DNA from: Ectobius pallidus
Lineage: Eukaryota; Arthropoda; Insecta; Blattodea; Ectobiidae
Reading direction: 5' to 3'
DNA: 64,000 nt
Assembly: GCA_964059195.1 (NCBI GenBank)
Contig: CAXKWD010000007.1
Span: forward strand, 153,383,269 to 153,447,268
In this document: positions 1 to 11,403 of the stretch, piece after piece
Numbering within the stretch: position 1 is the stretch's first letter
Layout: every line of letters starts with the position of its first letter
Program-made: the position numbers and the translations under genes
Notes under the pieces: model-generated
Told to the model about the DNA's origin: nothing
Database searches by the model: none
Seen by the model: the letters and a program-made list of their open reading frames with translations, nothing else

Positions 1-134
1 ATACAACGTTCTTTAATTAACACGTTTTTTATTGACAGAGTATAACATAAATCATGAACAGTATGGAATGATATAACAATAAAAATTAAAATGTACGTTC
101 TTATTGAGATGAAAGTGGTTCAACTATTCGAAAA
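1..134 (-). repeat. Fragment of the interior of the 30-kb hAT-type element
   Basis: The first 134 bases read, on the reverse strand, almost the same as about 31533-31668, which lies inside the hAT-type element at 30049-31878. Shared stretches include cataaatcatgaacagtatg and gatgaaagtggttcaact. The similarity stops after the second stretch. The copy may continue left of the window. Confidence 0.75.
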
Positions 135-505
135 AAATATTTTTACCTATATTAATAACAGTACACAGACACAGTTCAAGTGTATAATTAATTAATGATA
201 TTGTAACGATTTTCGGCTGATAGACGTGTCTGGAATCAATGTCTTCATAGTTAATACAAGAGGGAATTGTTATATAGGCTACAGTAATCAGATTTCAAAG
301 TTCAATAATGAAGTTGTAAACAAGACCTATGCACACTCCTTGTATACACAAGAGTAATACCATTACCGTTATAATGCATAGTTACAATGTCTTACACAGA
401 GGCTTGTAAGAGCAGTAATAAAAGTTATGACTTGAGTCGCACACACACTTTCTCCTTCAAGACACCCAAGATGAAGTTCTAAAGCCCCTTACAAACACAC
501 TTTTT
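135..505. other. No recognised feature
   Basis: AT-rich sequence with no frame or repeat that I recognise, up to the edge of the tRNA-like pair. Confidence 0.5.
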
Positions 506-530
506 ATGAGAATATTATAGGAGAAAAATT

Positions 531-604
531 CCTCCGACACTGCGACTTGAACCCAGGACCTTTGGCTATTCGCGCCAATGCTCTACCAACTGAGCTAAGC
601 CGGA
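531..604 (-). tRNA. tRNA-like sequence, anticodon loop GCGAATA
   Basis: On the minus strand this folds into a standard 7-2-4-8-4-1-5-7-5-5-5-7-5-7 cloverleaf. The D arm is GCTC/GAGC, the anticodon stem is TTGGC/GCCAA, and the T loop is TTCAAGT. The A box TAGCTCAGTTGG and B box GGTTCAAGTC are good Pol III promoter matches. Positions 34-36 read GAA, but position 33 is C instead of the invariant U, and the T stem has one mismatch. It is most likely a tRNA-derived repeat and not a decoding tRNA. Confidence 0.5.
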
Positions 605-772
605 GTTCAATTCACAGAGCCAGATGGAATCTCTCTCCTATGACTGATTGCCCTAATGGTCCACCTCACAGACAGACAAGTCATGTCATGTGCAGTACTG
701 TGATGCACACTATAATTCCTCCAGGGCAATCAGTCATAGGAGAGAGGTTCCATCTGGCGCTGTGAATTGAAC

Positions 773-845
773 TCCGGCTTAGCTCAGTTGGTAGAGCATT
801 GGCGCGAATAGCCAAAGGTCCTGGATTCAAGTCCCAGTGTCGGAG
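773..845 (+). tRNA. tRNA-like sequence, anticodon loop GCGAATA
   Basis: Inverted partner of the sequence at 531-604, with the same cloverleaf, loop GCGAATA and A box. The T arm reads CTGGATTCAAGTCCCAG, with one mismatch in the stem. The unusual C33 is shared by all four copies in the window, so it was inherited from a common master. Confidence 0.5.
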
Positions 846-925
846 GAATTTTTCTCCTATAATATTCTCATGTAATGTCCAACAGAGACAATAATCTGTG
901 GTTCATGAAAGCTTATATATTATAT

Positions 926-1499
926 CTATACTTTTTATGTTGTCGGTTATTTTATTTGAGGAATGCATCATCAGCGTATGTGGCCAAGAAAATCACAATT
1001 TCACAGCAAGTAACACCTCACTATCTGACATTTAAGAATGACTACGTTGTTCACCTGCTGAAAAATTAATTTGAGAAATAGATAGTGATGCCTTCTATTT
1101 TTTCGTGGAAACTACAACAGATGCAGAGAATATCGTACCAACAGTTAAACAGAGCAAGATTTCAAATAGCCTATATATTGTTATTTTTCCATTTATAATC
1201 ACTACCATTTGTTATGCTTGCCAGCCACGAATAAGAGCTTGTATGTTACACTCGTAAAAATTTTAACCAGTAGAGGCAACCCACCTTCTTGCACCCTTGT
1301 CTGGGAAATATTTCCAAACCAATCCATCTTTCATATGCCAAAAGAAACGCTAATTTCGGACTATGTAGTGGATGTTCAGTTCAGGAAAATTTTGCATTAG
1401 GCTCAATTATAAATAAACTAATTAGGCTTGTAGGCTTGTAGGCTTGCAAGAGGCCTTTTACACTATCTCTTTACCTTTACCTTTAGTTTTACCTCTCCC
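926..1499. other. No recognised gene; short aggcttgt repeat
   Basis: No coding signal is visible. At about 1422-1450 the string taggcttg is repeated three times in tandem. Confidence 0.5.
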
Positions 1500-1965
1500 T
1501 TTTAGGGACATTTAAGCGACCCACACCGCCCGGGCCTTACAGGGCCGCGACCATTCAGGAGAGGGATTATCTATGGATCACATACATTCTTTTTGACCAG
1601 ACAAGGACATGGGGGGCCTCCCCGGATGAGTGATCAGCCCAATGCTGGGGCTACCTCCGAGACAACACGAACACATATTACGAGACACAACATTCACAAA
1701 CACACTCTCAGAACAAGACGAGGATGGGATGAAGATGATGACGGCCAGATGATATCCGGGGACAAGTTACCCGACATTTGTCTCGCAGATGAGGAAAAAC
1801 CCCCACCTAGGTAACTTGTCCCGACAGGGATTCGAACCCGGACCCGCTGCGTGAGAGGAGCCACATCGGTGGACAGATCGTGTTTACAGACAAACGGAGT
1901 TGAACAGACAAAAATGAGAACAGAAAGCCAGTGCCTTACCGCCTATTCCATTCAGGCCGACGTTT
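1500..1965 (-). mobile_element. Probable tRNA-derived SINE
   Basis: At 1831-1846 the minus strand contains GGGTTCGAATCCCTG, a near-perfect Pol III B box. A possible A box lies about 90 bases further right around 1935-1955. The element body towards 1500 is GC-rich against an AT-rich flank, which fits a SINE body downstream of the tRNA head. Its limits are uncertain. Confidence 0.5.
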
Positions 1966-3192
1966 ATCAAGTTATTATATTATGTACATAATTAATTGTC
2001 CGCAAGTCAGTAAACAAAATCCTCGTCTTCCTTTCGCCCCTATCAGAGCTGATATAATAACAAGCAAATAGAACATGCAGGCCACAATGTTTGTTGGGGA
2101 CAACTGAAGATAACCGAAGCATATAACTTAATAAGAAAACATTTACACAGAAACATAGGTACAATGGCCTATTTCCATTTTCACATACAGAGATTGTTAT
2201 AATATGTACAGTGTACGCCGCATAATGCAATCGACGTTGCTTGTACTGTACGTCATTCAACATTTCGGTTTAAGGGTTTCGTTTCTCACTCAACTGTATT
2301 GTGTTGTACTGGAGGTAGCAATACTGTTTCCCAGCTCAAAGGATGACCAGTTCGATTACCTAACTCTCTCTTTTAAGCAATAAAACATGTTCCAATCCCA
2401 CAGTTAAGCTGTTGCTTTTGATTTATGAAGATAACAGTGTTGACATGCAGTGATGACTAGTGTAAAATGAAAAGACTTGAACAGAAAGGCATTAGATGTT
2501 TTGCTACGCGGTGTTTACCACAGGTCCACAGACTTCCAAAAACACTCGTAACTCGTAAATGAGTATGGAGTATTAGTTAATAGACTCCTAAAGGAAAGTA
2601 AAAACAATTACAAGTGATGTTACTAGTTGAAAAATAGTTGCTTACAGTCTATCACTGTATTACCCTATGAGTGGTTCAATGGTTCACGTATTATTGTATG
2701 AATAAATAGCATTTAATTCTGTTTTGTAGTGTATTATCTTATATATGAATTAATGAATTAATTAATTATTATTTAATTAGCTGCATCCTGAAGTGATCAC
2801 AATAAGCGGTGTGCACTGTATTTATTAAATTAACACCAAGAGCTGCACATAATTACACTGTTATTTATATAAATTTAAATGAAGGGTGATGGCTACTAAA
2901 GATCAGAGTCACATTTGTTAATTCTTTAGAATTTAAACTTTTGTCTTTCAAGTTGCTAATCTAACGTTAGTGTTTTGCAACCCAGAAATTACTGATCTTA
3001 TAATCCATGACTGAAACCACCGAGATCACTTATTTTTATAAACTGTCTCACAGAACCCTAATGGGTATGCCTACATATTTGAAGCTTACATCTTAAAGGA
3101 GATCCAGGGGATTGAACTAAAGCTTAAAATCTTTAGACCAGGGCAAGAAATTTCAAGTCTTAAGGCAGTAGCCAAACCAAAACATTTAGGAC
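1966..3192. other. No recognised feature
   Basis: AT-rich sequence with short TTAATTAA-type runs around 2748-2790. I see no coding frame, TIR pair or repeat shared with the rest of the window. Confidence 0.5.
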
Positions 3193-3195
3193 CTT

Positions 3196-3514
3196 TTCAC
3201 ACTGGGTCACTTGTGACGGTCACTGGTTTTTGCAGTGAACATACCTGGGTCACTTGTGACAATCACAAATTGTTTTATCATGTAGCTACTATTAGCAATA
3301 CTAGCTACATGATAAAACAATTTGTAATCGCTTTTGACATCCCAAATGGCCGGTCGACATTCTCTTCACTTATAAAATCTTCAGAATTAATCAAATCTAA
3401 ACTCACTGATAACTAGTTTTGCTGAGCTCGATTATACAAAAGTATTATGTAAATACAACTTGCATTTTTGGCAATCATAAAATGCGGTGACCATCACTTG
3501 TGACCCAGTGTGAA
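3196..3514. mobile_element. MITE with TTCACACTGGGTCAC inverted ends
   Basis: The left end TTCACACTGGGTCAC at 3196 has its exact complement ending at 3514. Inside and just beyond the ends the palindromic motif GTCACTTGTGAC or a close variant recurs at about 3206, 3247, 3494, 3553 and 3594, which looks like repeated binding sites. The core is a perfect hairpin: arms 3265-3288 and 3302-3325 with a 13-nt loop. There is no coding capacity. The TIR style recalls PIF/Harbinger-type MITEs, but I could not fix a target duplication. Related sequence continues to about 3620. Confidence 0.7.
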
Positions 3515-3620
3515 CGTTCCCATTCAAACCAATGCTTCTTCGCCGATGACCAGTCACAAGTGACTGTCACATGTGTTCAGAGCAGACACTGCAGCGTCAC
3601 TTGTGTCTGGGTGGGTCACT

Positions 3621-4440
3621 GCTTATTTGGAATTATAAGATAATAGTACTATACTCCTTTTTCGATTTGTACTAACTTATACATAAGTTTTAACATATTA
3701 TGAAATTTAATGGCAGCTTTAGTAAGCGAAATTTAAAAAAAAATTAAAAATCTATTTAAAAAATAATTTCATGGCAGCAACTAATTTGTGACAAATTATT
3801 AAAATAAACTACTATTTTCAAAGTATTTCAAGTAATTGTAAACTTTAACAGCCTTAATAATAATAGGCAATTATGTTAAGCAATGGCAGTCACTGGCAAA
3901 TAAGTAGGTGAAAATATAATTTGGTAAAAATACCTTTATAGGCCAATTATATTCCCAATGATTATTTGATTTATACGCTGCTACAATAATTAAGCCACAC
4001 AGAACTAATGAACTCACAAAACACCTTACTGATATAAATGAGATTTGTGTCTCAAGGCTGCAAAGTTATTTCTGTAGAGACAATTTGTAAGGAATGCGGT
4101 GATTCCAAATATAATCCAGAGTTGGAATACAGAACGTCTAGTTCCTTTCCTACCTCACGTTAGGCTATATAGACACATTCTTTTCTCACACTGTAAGTAA
4201 ATACCATTTAGACCAAGTCACTAGCAAATTACTGGAGTAAGTTTGTAAAATATGGTCACATTACCTGGGACAGTGTCAGGAAATAATCAGGTAATAAATA
4301 CCATGATTATGAAATAAAGTGTTTCTACAATGTGAACTTCGGAAGAAAAATTCTGACGATTCTGACATAACGCCAGAGTGCTTGCCTTGACTTGAGTTCA
4401 ATCTTTGCTGAATTCAAAGCGAAATACGATGGAAAAAAGA
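3621..4440. other. No recognised feature
   Basis: AT-rich sequence without a supportable gene or repeat. Confidence 0.5.
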
Positions 4441-4560
4441 TTAGCTTAAAAACAAAACATACCATGGCACTACATCCCTTGAGAGACTTGGCCTACTGCT
4501 GCATCATCTACCAGAGGCAGATGGCAGGATTGGGGGGCATGTGGTTAGCATGCCTTTAAT
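4441..4560 (+). repeat. Repeat shared with 24.84-24.99 kb
   Basis: The strings gcagatggcaggattggggg and catgtggt with flanking ggcctac recur at 24840-24990 in the same order. Both copies look like divergent members of one short interspersed family. No box A/B pair is clear. Confidence 0.6.
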
Positions 4561-4604
4561 CACCTTTAAACCTTTTGTTAAGTAGCCTACGTCCATCTTT
4601 TGTC

Positions 4605-4700
4605 GGCTTGGGTAGTGCAGTCAGTATTGTGCTGGCTTTGTGTGCCCAAGGTTGCAGGCTCGATCCCAGCTCAGGTTACTTGTGTTTTATTAAATGCCAT
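4605..4700 (+). mobile_element. tRNA-derived SINE head
   Basis: TCGGCTTGGGTAGTGCAGTC is followed about 45 bases later by GGTTGCAGGCTCGATCCCAG. This resembles a tRNA A box and B box at normal spacing. The element body probably continues to about 4870, where the text becomes unrecognisable. Confidence 0.5.
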
Positions 4701-5559
4701 TATAGGCTCGCTGCATTAATGTATTATTTTTGTTCCTAAACTCTTATGCAGGCTATGATGGTAGTTTCGAGCTCGATGGTGCTGAGTCAGCATGCCCCTC
4801 TGGATCTAGTGTTCGTGTGACCAACAAACCTGGCCGAGAACAATGGATTTTGTTGGGCTTAAAAAATCCTGGGCACAACATAAACCATCTAGGTCCCATG
4901 TTGTAGATTTACAACACATTAAAGAACTCCAGTCAAAATTAGAGCCTCTAGTCAGAATTTTAGTAGGCCTAATTCATTAGTTTTCCTTTAGAAGGTTTTG
5001 AGTCATTAGGTATACCATCTGTTACTCTGGAATCCACAGGAAAATCTGCAGTTAACTAAGTCAAGTCTTTGGTAATTAAACTTCCCCGGGAGGCTCAAAT
5101 GCTAATAGCCCATGCATCATCTAGTTGAGAATTCCACAAATTAAAAATTTCCCGGGGGTCTTCAGGAACTAGTCTACACATACCGTAGCAATGCCAAGCA
5201 GGCCTGACGAGAGGGAGAGCCAGCCGGGGCTCCAGCCCCGGGGCCCGGCCAACCAGGCTTTATTTTTTACTTTTTAAATTTATTCTAAAATAAAATTTGT
5301 TATAAGTCAATAAACAGCTTAAGTTGTCTTTTATGTGTTTATTTTATCTTTGTCCTGTCGTATAATGGTGATATGGAATTATCAGTTAATCTGAAACGGA
5401 TTAATCTTGAAGAAAAATTGCTATTTTTGAAAAGTAGAAGCACAAATCCTTTTGGTCTCAACAGTAGGCCTCACTAACGTTCGGCATTTAAAATCATGAT
5501 TTTCAAAAGATTAAACTGGTACATACAGAAAAAACTGTTTCGTGCCCGGCATCAGTTAA
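4701..5559. other. No gene; GC-rich island at 5195-5262
   Basis: The only structure I see is a short GC-rich patch at 5195-5262 (ccggggctccagccccgggg), which can form a hairpin, and two CCCGGG-containing patches at about 5083 and 5150. Confidence 0.45.
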
Positions 5560-5722
5560 CCGATCTGGTCCATGGGCGTTATAAATGGTATAGGCCTACC
5601 AAGTTTAATGAAAAACCGATAAAGTGTATTTGAGTTATTGCGATTACAGACACACGGACAGATAGACAGTCCTATCTACCAGACAATCTCATTAAGTACC
5701 GGTACCATTATGGTACTTAATA
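5560..5722 (+). repeat. Repeat related to the 46.8-47.26 kb family
   Basis: The strings aaagtgtatttgagttattg, acagacacacggacagatag and ctcattaagtacc...ggtacttaata follow each other in the same order as at 47.1-47.26 kb. The last part is a small hairpin (AAGTACC with GGTACTT) that seems to mark the family's 3' end. Confidence 0.55.
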
Positions 5723-5975
5723 ATTGAGCCGCTCGGGGGAACAAAATGGTAACTGCCACTGCCATGAAACAAGTAATTTTTTACTTTCCAGCTTGTTTGG
5801 TATAACAGAATGGTAGGTGATAGCTATTGATCTCTATATATTCAAGCGTATTGAGTACAAAATTGAGCTGAAAATAAAATTATTCAGATATTTAGGTTAA
5901 TGAGAAATTTATTTGTTCTCTTTTTCAACACACCCCATTTGGCACTTACCATTTTGTTCCCCCGAGCGGTTCAAT
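5723..5975. mobile_element. 253-bp MITE, TA target site
   Basis: About 33 bp of terminal inverted repeat: left ATTGAGCCGCTCGGGGGAAC and on to AAAATGGTAA, right its complement with one difference (ATTGAACCGC). The element is flanked by TA at 5721-5722 and 5976-5977, the duplication expected for the Tc1/mariner superfamily. No coding capacity. Confidence 0.8.
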
Positions 5976-5977
5976 TA

Positions 5978-6845
5978 TGTAATATCATTACATACCGGTA
6001 ATCTTTTTGTTGCATACATTATAAAGGGCTAGTTAGGTAATGAATTTAATATTTGACTGGGACCCGGGAAAATTTTTGCCTGGGCCCTTGCTTTCTTTCC
6101 ACGGCCCTGATGCCAAGAGCAATTCAATAATTGAGAGATTTCGGTATCCAATTGTAAGTATTTGGGGGGGGGGGGGGGGAATTGAGGTTTTTTTCTTATG
6201 TGTTTACTCTTCATATAGCCTACCAGTAACATTCATTTTAATATTTAGCAAACACGTAAAACTTACGGTACCGGTACAAAATAAATATGCTACAACTTAA
6301 GGGGGGGGGGGGGGAACTTGTGACAAAGATGAACTGAAATTGTATTTGTGAGCTTATCACTGATATATAACACATTCTACATCGAAGGTAAAGACCTACA
6401 AACGAAAAATGACTTTGATGAAAACTTCAGTAGGCAATGAGGATTAAACTGGAAATGGAAATTCGAGAATATGTAATATGCTAACAGGATATATCACATA
6501 ACACAGATGCATTGGAGAAAGATAACCACACCGGTTAAAACTGAAAGGAAAATTCACCGTAACCTGTTCAGCAAGTTCACAAAAAGTGAAACCTATCAGG
6601 CGACCTTGTGAGAGAGATTCTTTAATAAGTGGCTTGCCTTCAAAACTGTGTGCAGCAAAAAGCGAGCCTGCATCTCCTTGTATGCTAAAATAGCACGGAA
6701 TTTTAATAGTGACAAATTATGTGTAAGCCTACATTACAACAAATAACTGGCATTTGTGATGCGGCAAAAAATAGCTGCAGGAAAACATGACTTAAATGAA
6801 CACTCTGAATGGAATTGTGTATCCCAAAATGCAGTTTATAGCCCA
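5978..6845. other. No gene; two long G runs
   Basis: A 16-G run lies at 6164-6179 and a 14-G run at 6301-6314. The sequence is otherwise unassigned. The frame that spans the first G run is low-complexity (a glycine run) and not convincing as a gene. Confidence 0.5.
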
Positions 6846-6864
6846 CTGAAAGCAAGTATATTTT

Positions 6865-6955
6865 AGGAGAAAAATTTCTCTCACAATGAGATTCAAACTC
6901 CTGACCTTCAATTTTCCATGCTAATGTTTCACCAACTGAGCTAGTACAGTCTGAC
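6865..6955 (-). mobile_element. tRNA-derived repeat, diverged relative of the 0.5-kb units
   Basis: Minus strand carries TAGCTCAGTTGGTGAAACAT and, 40 bases on, GGAGTTTGAATCTCA, which are A- and B-box-like. It is followed by agagaaatttttctcctaaa, matching the tail of the tRNA-like units at 0.5 and 56.3 kb. It is a single, more diverged copy. Confidence 0.6.
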
Positions 6956-7084
6956 CACGCGTCAGTCAGAATCTCTTTTCTCTGATTAGGCCTACCCTTA
7001 ATGGTTAACAAATTTTTATTCCAATGAGGGTCATATTAATAAGTTGAGTTTCTTTACCATCTTATAACCTCAATAAGATTGACT

Positions 7085-7312
7085 TGGGGTGAGTCGGTAG
7101 CGCGCCTGCCTTCCACTCCGGTGGCCCGGGTTCGATTCCCTGCCGGGTCGGGGATTTTTCAGTAGTGAAAAATTTCTTTCCCGGGTTCAGGACTGGGTGT
7201 GTGTGTCCTTAGGTTTAAGTAGGTAGGGGACTGGCGCACCCCGGTAAAAAATCTGCTGTGAATATCCCCTTACGGGATCACCAGGGGTCGCTCGCAAACC
7301 TGAGGAATAACT
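7085..7312 (+). mobile_element. tRNA-derived SINE, complete-looking copy
   Basis: The head has TGAGTCGGTAGCGCGCCTGC (A box) and CCGGGTTCGATTCCCTGCCG (B box). A body follows with cttaggtttaagtaggtagg and ggactggcgcaccccgg, ending near ggtcgctcgcaaacctgagg. A second copy of the same family lies on the minus strand at 17268-17727, interrupted by an insertion. Confidence 0.85.
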
Positions 7313-9552
7313 TTTTTTAAGATCAGCCAATTAAATCAATTTCCAAAAGTTGTGACCAATATATTGAGTGCTTTCTGGGATTTTTACTGTAGATTTTTAT
7401 AGGATTATTTATGGTGAAAATATAATTGTGCAGTCGATGTACCAAGTGATTAGACAGTGAATTAGGCTACCACAGGCAGTTCTGGGTCTACAGCTGTACA
7501 CAAGGCCGAGTGGGTCACTGTGAGCAAACAGAAAATGGCTCTATAAGTTATTTACATAATGCTAATTAAGCTAGACCTAATCTTGAAATGAGATTTCTTT
7601 TTTACATATCTTAATTTCAAAATCAGTTCTTCAATCTGTAACTGAAGACACATGAGATCTCGGTTGTTGCACGACACATGAAATCTTGGTCAAATGAACT
7701 GAAAAATAATAACTGACATTCTATTGTAAATGCTCTTTGTTATTCCTGTATAAGGTATTAATTTAATATCACTCAGTCCTAATCACCGATCCAGCAAAAT
7801 AAGTTTTATTCACTCTTAGCAGGCAATCTTGTAGGCCTACTTAATGGGTCCTGAGCTACCGGTATACTACAATGAAATTGTGCAAAGCAGAGCTAGCCAA
7901 AAAGGTCGGTACCAGTACAAATCTAATAGGCAAACAGTGGCAAAATATGTTGGTACGCCTACTGTAACTTATTTGTTTGGATAGGTCCAGTCATTTTTTT
8001 ACTGACCTAGTAAAAGCGAATTAGACAAATGCTGAGCAACTGTTGCAACAGAGAGGCCAGTAAAATGTTTTCATGACCAATATACAGCTATTTCCATAAT
8101 ATTCTAATCCATCACCTCTTATAAGCTATGAGAGAGAGGCCTGGGCTATAGACTGCCCAATAAATTCTGGTTTGTCAACTAAGCAACTTGGAAATTAAGA
8201 CATCAAAGCTAGTAAGCCTACCATACTCAAATAAGGCACCAGTAAATTCTTGACAACAGTGGAATAGATTTAAGCCTAAAGAAATGACACATTTTCCCGG
8301 AACCGCGAAAGCCTACTCAAGATGCTTCATGTGAAAATCTGAAACAAAACAAAAATCCACCTTCTCGAAACAACACACGGGAGATTTATACGACCCATAA
8401 CAATTAATCCTATCCTCTGTACATGATATTTCATGATATTTCAACATTCCACGCTTTAATCGTATTATTACCTAGGCTGGCTAAGACTTGAGAGCATGAA
8501 TGAAAAGAAATTCCGGAAATTAACACCGCTTTATAAAGCATCGTAAATCGAACTTTTGGAAACAACACAATTTTCGGGAAGTTAAGACATGCATCTTCAG
8601 TTAATAATTACACAATTAATATAGGTACTTCTCAAGTGAGGGATTACCTTAGGCAAAGGGGAGGGGTTCTGTCATATTACAATGAAACCCCAATATAATA
8701 TGATTGAAATAATCTTCCATATAGAAGACACAAGCTAAAGGGAAGCAAAGGATGCACTTATCACTTTGTAATATTACAGACTTGTTTTCACTCTTAATCG
8801 TCGTATAAAGGATCCGACAAGGCCTAATATGAGATGAAAATTTCCAACCCTTTCGGACCGGTACTGGTAACTTACCCATTTCCTTCGTCAGGATTAACTC
8901 TCTGAAGACTGGTAGTTATAAAATCACACTATGGTGTCACCTGTAGTTCATATTAACTCAATAAAATGTGCTATCACCACTTAACACTCGTAAATCACAA
9001 AAATTCACAGAAATAAATGTTTACGAACCAACACCATTACCAACGAAAGGGCGAGTTCAAAGATGGGGGAGGGGCGAATCTTGTCATCCACGGCTCCTTT
9101 GATCACAAAAGTAATGTTCTTTTCAATCATACACTGTCAAAGATTTTAAAAGATCGTTCGACTCGTTCGGTAATAGACTTCAAGGTACTCGGTATACCAC
9201 TACATGCTTTATCTTATAACACGTGAATCTCTCTTTATGGAAATTTATCTTCCAATTATAGTTCCAGTCATTCAAACATAAATAAAATCGCTTCTTTCAG
9301 CCATCTGGTGATAAAATTCGAAACCAAAAATAATTTTACACCCGCATGCCCCATCTAACGAGAAACCTGTAAGTAGAGAACGGAAAGTAACTACTTGTGC
9401 GCCATCTAGTATCAGACAAGTCAACGAATAATAATAAAATAAATGAATAAAAATAATTACATCCTCCGAGTATTTCTTGCAGATACTCTTAAATGTTATT
9501 TCTACCTAACAAATCATGGGTAACCATACAGATCAATAAATACTTCCTTACT
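7313..9552. other. No recognised feature
   Basis: Over 2.2 kb without a frame, repeat or TIR pair that I can support. The only local pattern is catgagatctcggttgttgc followed 30 bases later by a similar catgaaatcttgg. Confidence 0.45.
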
Positions 9553-9560
9553 CATCTATC

Positions 9561-9907
9561 CAGGGGCGTATTTATCTACTTAAGCGCCCCTAGGCAGAGA
9601 AAAATATTTTCACCCCCTTATTTCCACATGAATGTACCACAAAGTAACCTACAATAACCATTATTGTAACTGAAATAGTAGGCTAATAATAATAATATTT
9701 AATAATAAATAAATAAGTAAATAAATAAACAGGTGCTTATTGTTGTCAATGTTATTCATTTCTATTTCATTGTGTGTTACATTAGTTTACTATTTTGAAG
9801 AGATATAAATAAAATGTTTAATATATTTATAAAAACAGTAACAGCTTAAAAGTCGCCCCTTCAAATCTGCCGCCCTAGGCAGCTGCCTAGTCTTAAATAC
9901 GGCACTG
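9561..9907. mobile_element. 347-bp hAT-type MITE
   Basis: The left end CAGGGGCGTATTTA and the right end, read inward, CAGTGCCGTATTTAAGAC are imperfect inverted repeats; both are followed by a GCCCTAGGCAG-like block. The flanks are catctatc (9553-9560) and cttctatc (9908-9915), an 8-bp target duplication with one difference, as expected for hAT. No transposase coding. Confidence 0.85.
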
Positions 9908-9915
9908 CTTCTATC

Positions 9916-10352
9916 CAAATATATCCATAAGCCACCTACAGTACCAGTAGCACCTATATGAATGAAACAACATTTCACATAAAATTGTCATGTAACAGTT
10001 GCTTTTTGTATATTTGTTCAATGACCAAATTTTAATTTACACTGACAAGTATCCATAGGTTGCCATCTTAGGTCAGATCAGTCCTTCCCTTCCTGAAATT
10101 CCTCACCTTTTTGGCATTTTCATCTGCTAGCAGTGGTGTAGCAAAAAGAGGGTGCTAAGCTCTCCCCAGATTAGAATGATTCTTCTGTACATTAATGTCT
10201 CATTTCAACTTTAGTTCAAGAAGAATGCAAAATAGCTGAAAACACTTCACACACGTTGTTTGAAATAGAAATTCAGTAATGATTCCAAATGCATTAGTTT
10301 GCAGAGTCACTTGACTATAGTGAGATAAGTTAAGAAACAAGTTGCGCAGAAA
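9916..10352. other. No gene; possible hAT end
   Basis: At about 10133 the string cagtggtgtagcaaaaagag resembles a hAT left end such as that at 30049, but no partner end is evident. The rest is unassigned. Confidence 0.4.
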
Positions 10353-11390
10353 CAAAAGCAGAAGGGAGGTTGGCGCAGTACCCTCTTTTCCCCACTTAGA
10401 TATCCAACCAAGCTTCAAGCCGGCACCAACGAAAATGTACAAAGTCTCGCAGTTGGGCATATTCACTCATCAATTGGGTGCTTTGTCTGTTGGTAGGACT
10501 AGGAGTAGAGAAAAGGAGTGGAAGTAGAGCCAGAAGAGGGGGTACTAGGAAAAGGAAAGTATGTACAGTAGAGAAAGACTTAAAGCAGACAGTTTTGTTT
10601 TCAGTTTTATTTTTTTCTTCAACAACTTCATTATGATATTTCATTTTTCCTTATTCTATTAACAAATAAATTACTCCTTTGTTGTGTAACATTCCTCTAC
10701 ATTCTGACTCATATTCTCTACACATACTTACATCTAGAAGCAGTTTCTCCAATGAATGCATTGGCTTCACTTCCTCTACAGATAAAAAAAAATCATGCAA
10801 CAGTAAAAAATACGTGAGCCCTCTCACCAATTTACTTCATTATAAATAATTTAAATAAACTCAAATGATACAACTAAATTATTTCAATCGGATATGAATT
10901 CTAGCATGTCTTTCAAATGTTGTATAAATTCTTACTCTATTTTCTAGATCACTCAAAGTTGATTATAAATTATTGAAAGGCAAAGATGTTATTTGCAAAT
11001 ACATAAACATATTTTCTGCTACGTGTTTGTTTAATGTATAAAAATTAATCTAATAAATAAATTATAACAAATGTTATAGTTGAAATAGAAAAAAAAATCT
11101 TCATAGCTGTCTGTGATTCATTAATGCATAATATATCTATAACTCTTGTCACTTTGATTTTTAGATGAAAATTCCCACATCTCTTGAAGCTAATTCATTT
11201 TTTTTAGGGTGGGGAGGGAAAAATATTAGCAAAATACAAAATCGTTTACAAAAAAAGCAGAAATTTTTTACCTTTCAGCAAAATTGCAAAAAAAATTATG
11301 AAGTTATGTGAACTATACTGGAAGAAATTTGAAGGCAGAAACCCTATATCATCAAAGGGAAAATTTGACAATGAAGATTGAAAGTTGATG
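10353..11390 (+). repeat. 1.04-kb repeat, copy A (uninterrupted)
   Basis: Matches 60850-62741 closely from gaagggaggttggcgcag to the shared agattgaaagtt at the right end, with common landmarks such as ctgttggtaggactaggagt and tagcatgtctttcaaatgtt. Copy B carries an extra 833 bp at the position where this copy reads aagccggcaccaacg. No credible protein is encoded. The ends have no obvious TIR or LTR, so the class is unknown. Confidence 0.8.
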
Positions 11391-11403
11391 TTGAAGACAC
11401 AGA

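Larger units (their letters stand above)
506..925. mobile_element. Foldback element made of two inverted tRNA-like units
   Basis: Two nearly identical tRNA-like sequences face outward-to-inward: 531-604 on minus and 773-845 on plus. Both are continued by the same tail (gaatttttctcctataatat), so the tail forms the outer inverted repeat. The inner arms carry cctatgactgattgccc on one side and its complement on the other. The right edge shares ctgtggttcat with the second locus at 56.3-56.8 kb. Two independent loci with the same inverted tRNA-tRNA design argue for a mobile unit or a recurrent foldback product rather than chance. Confidence 0.7.

Noticed and set aside
531..845. Functional tRNA-Phe genes (GAA at 34-36)
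   Set aside because: Position 33 is C in all copies and the units occur as mirrored pairs with SINE-like tails; repeats are more likely.
6029..6300. Overlapping frames across the G run
   Set aside because: Low-complexity proline/glycine stretches encoded by the homopolymer; no support.
9017..9226. Short plus-strand frame of 69 codons
   Set aside because: No motif, no repeat in the window and length expected by chance.
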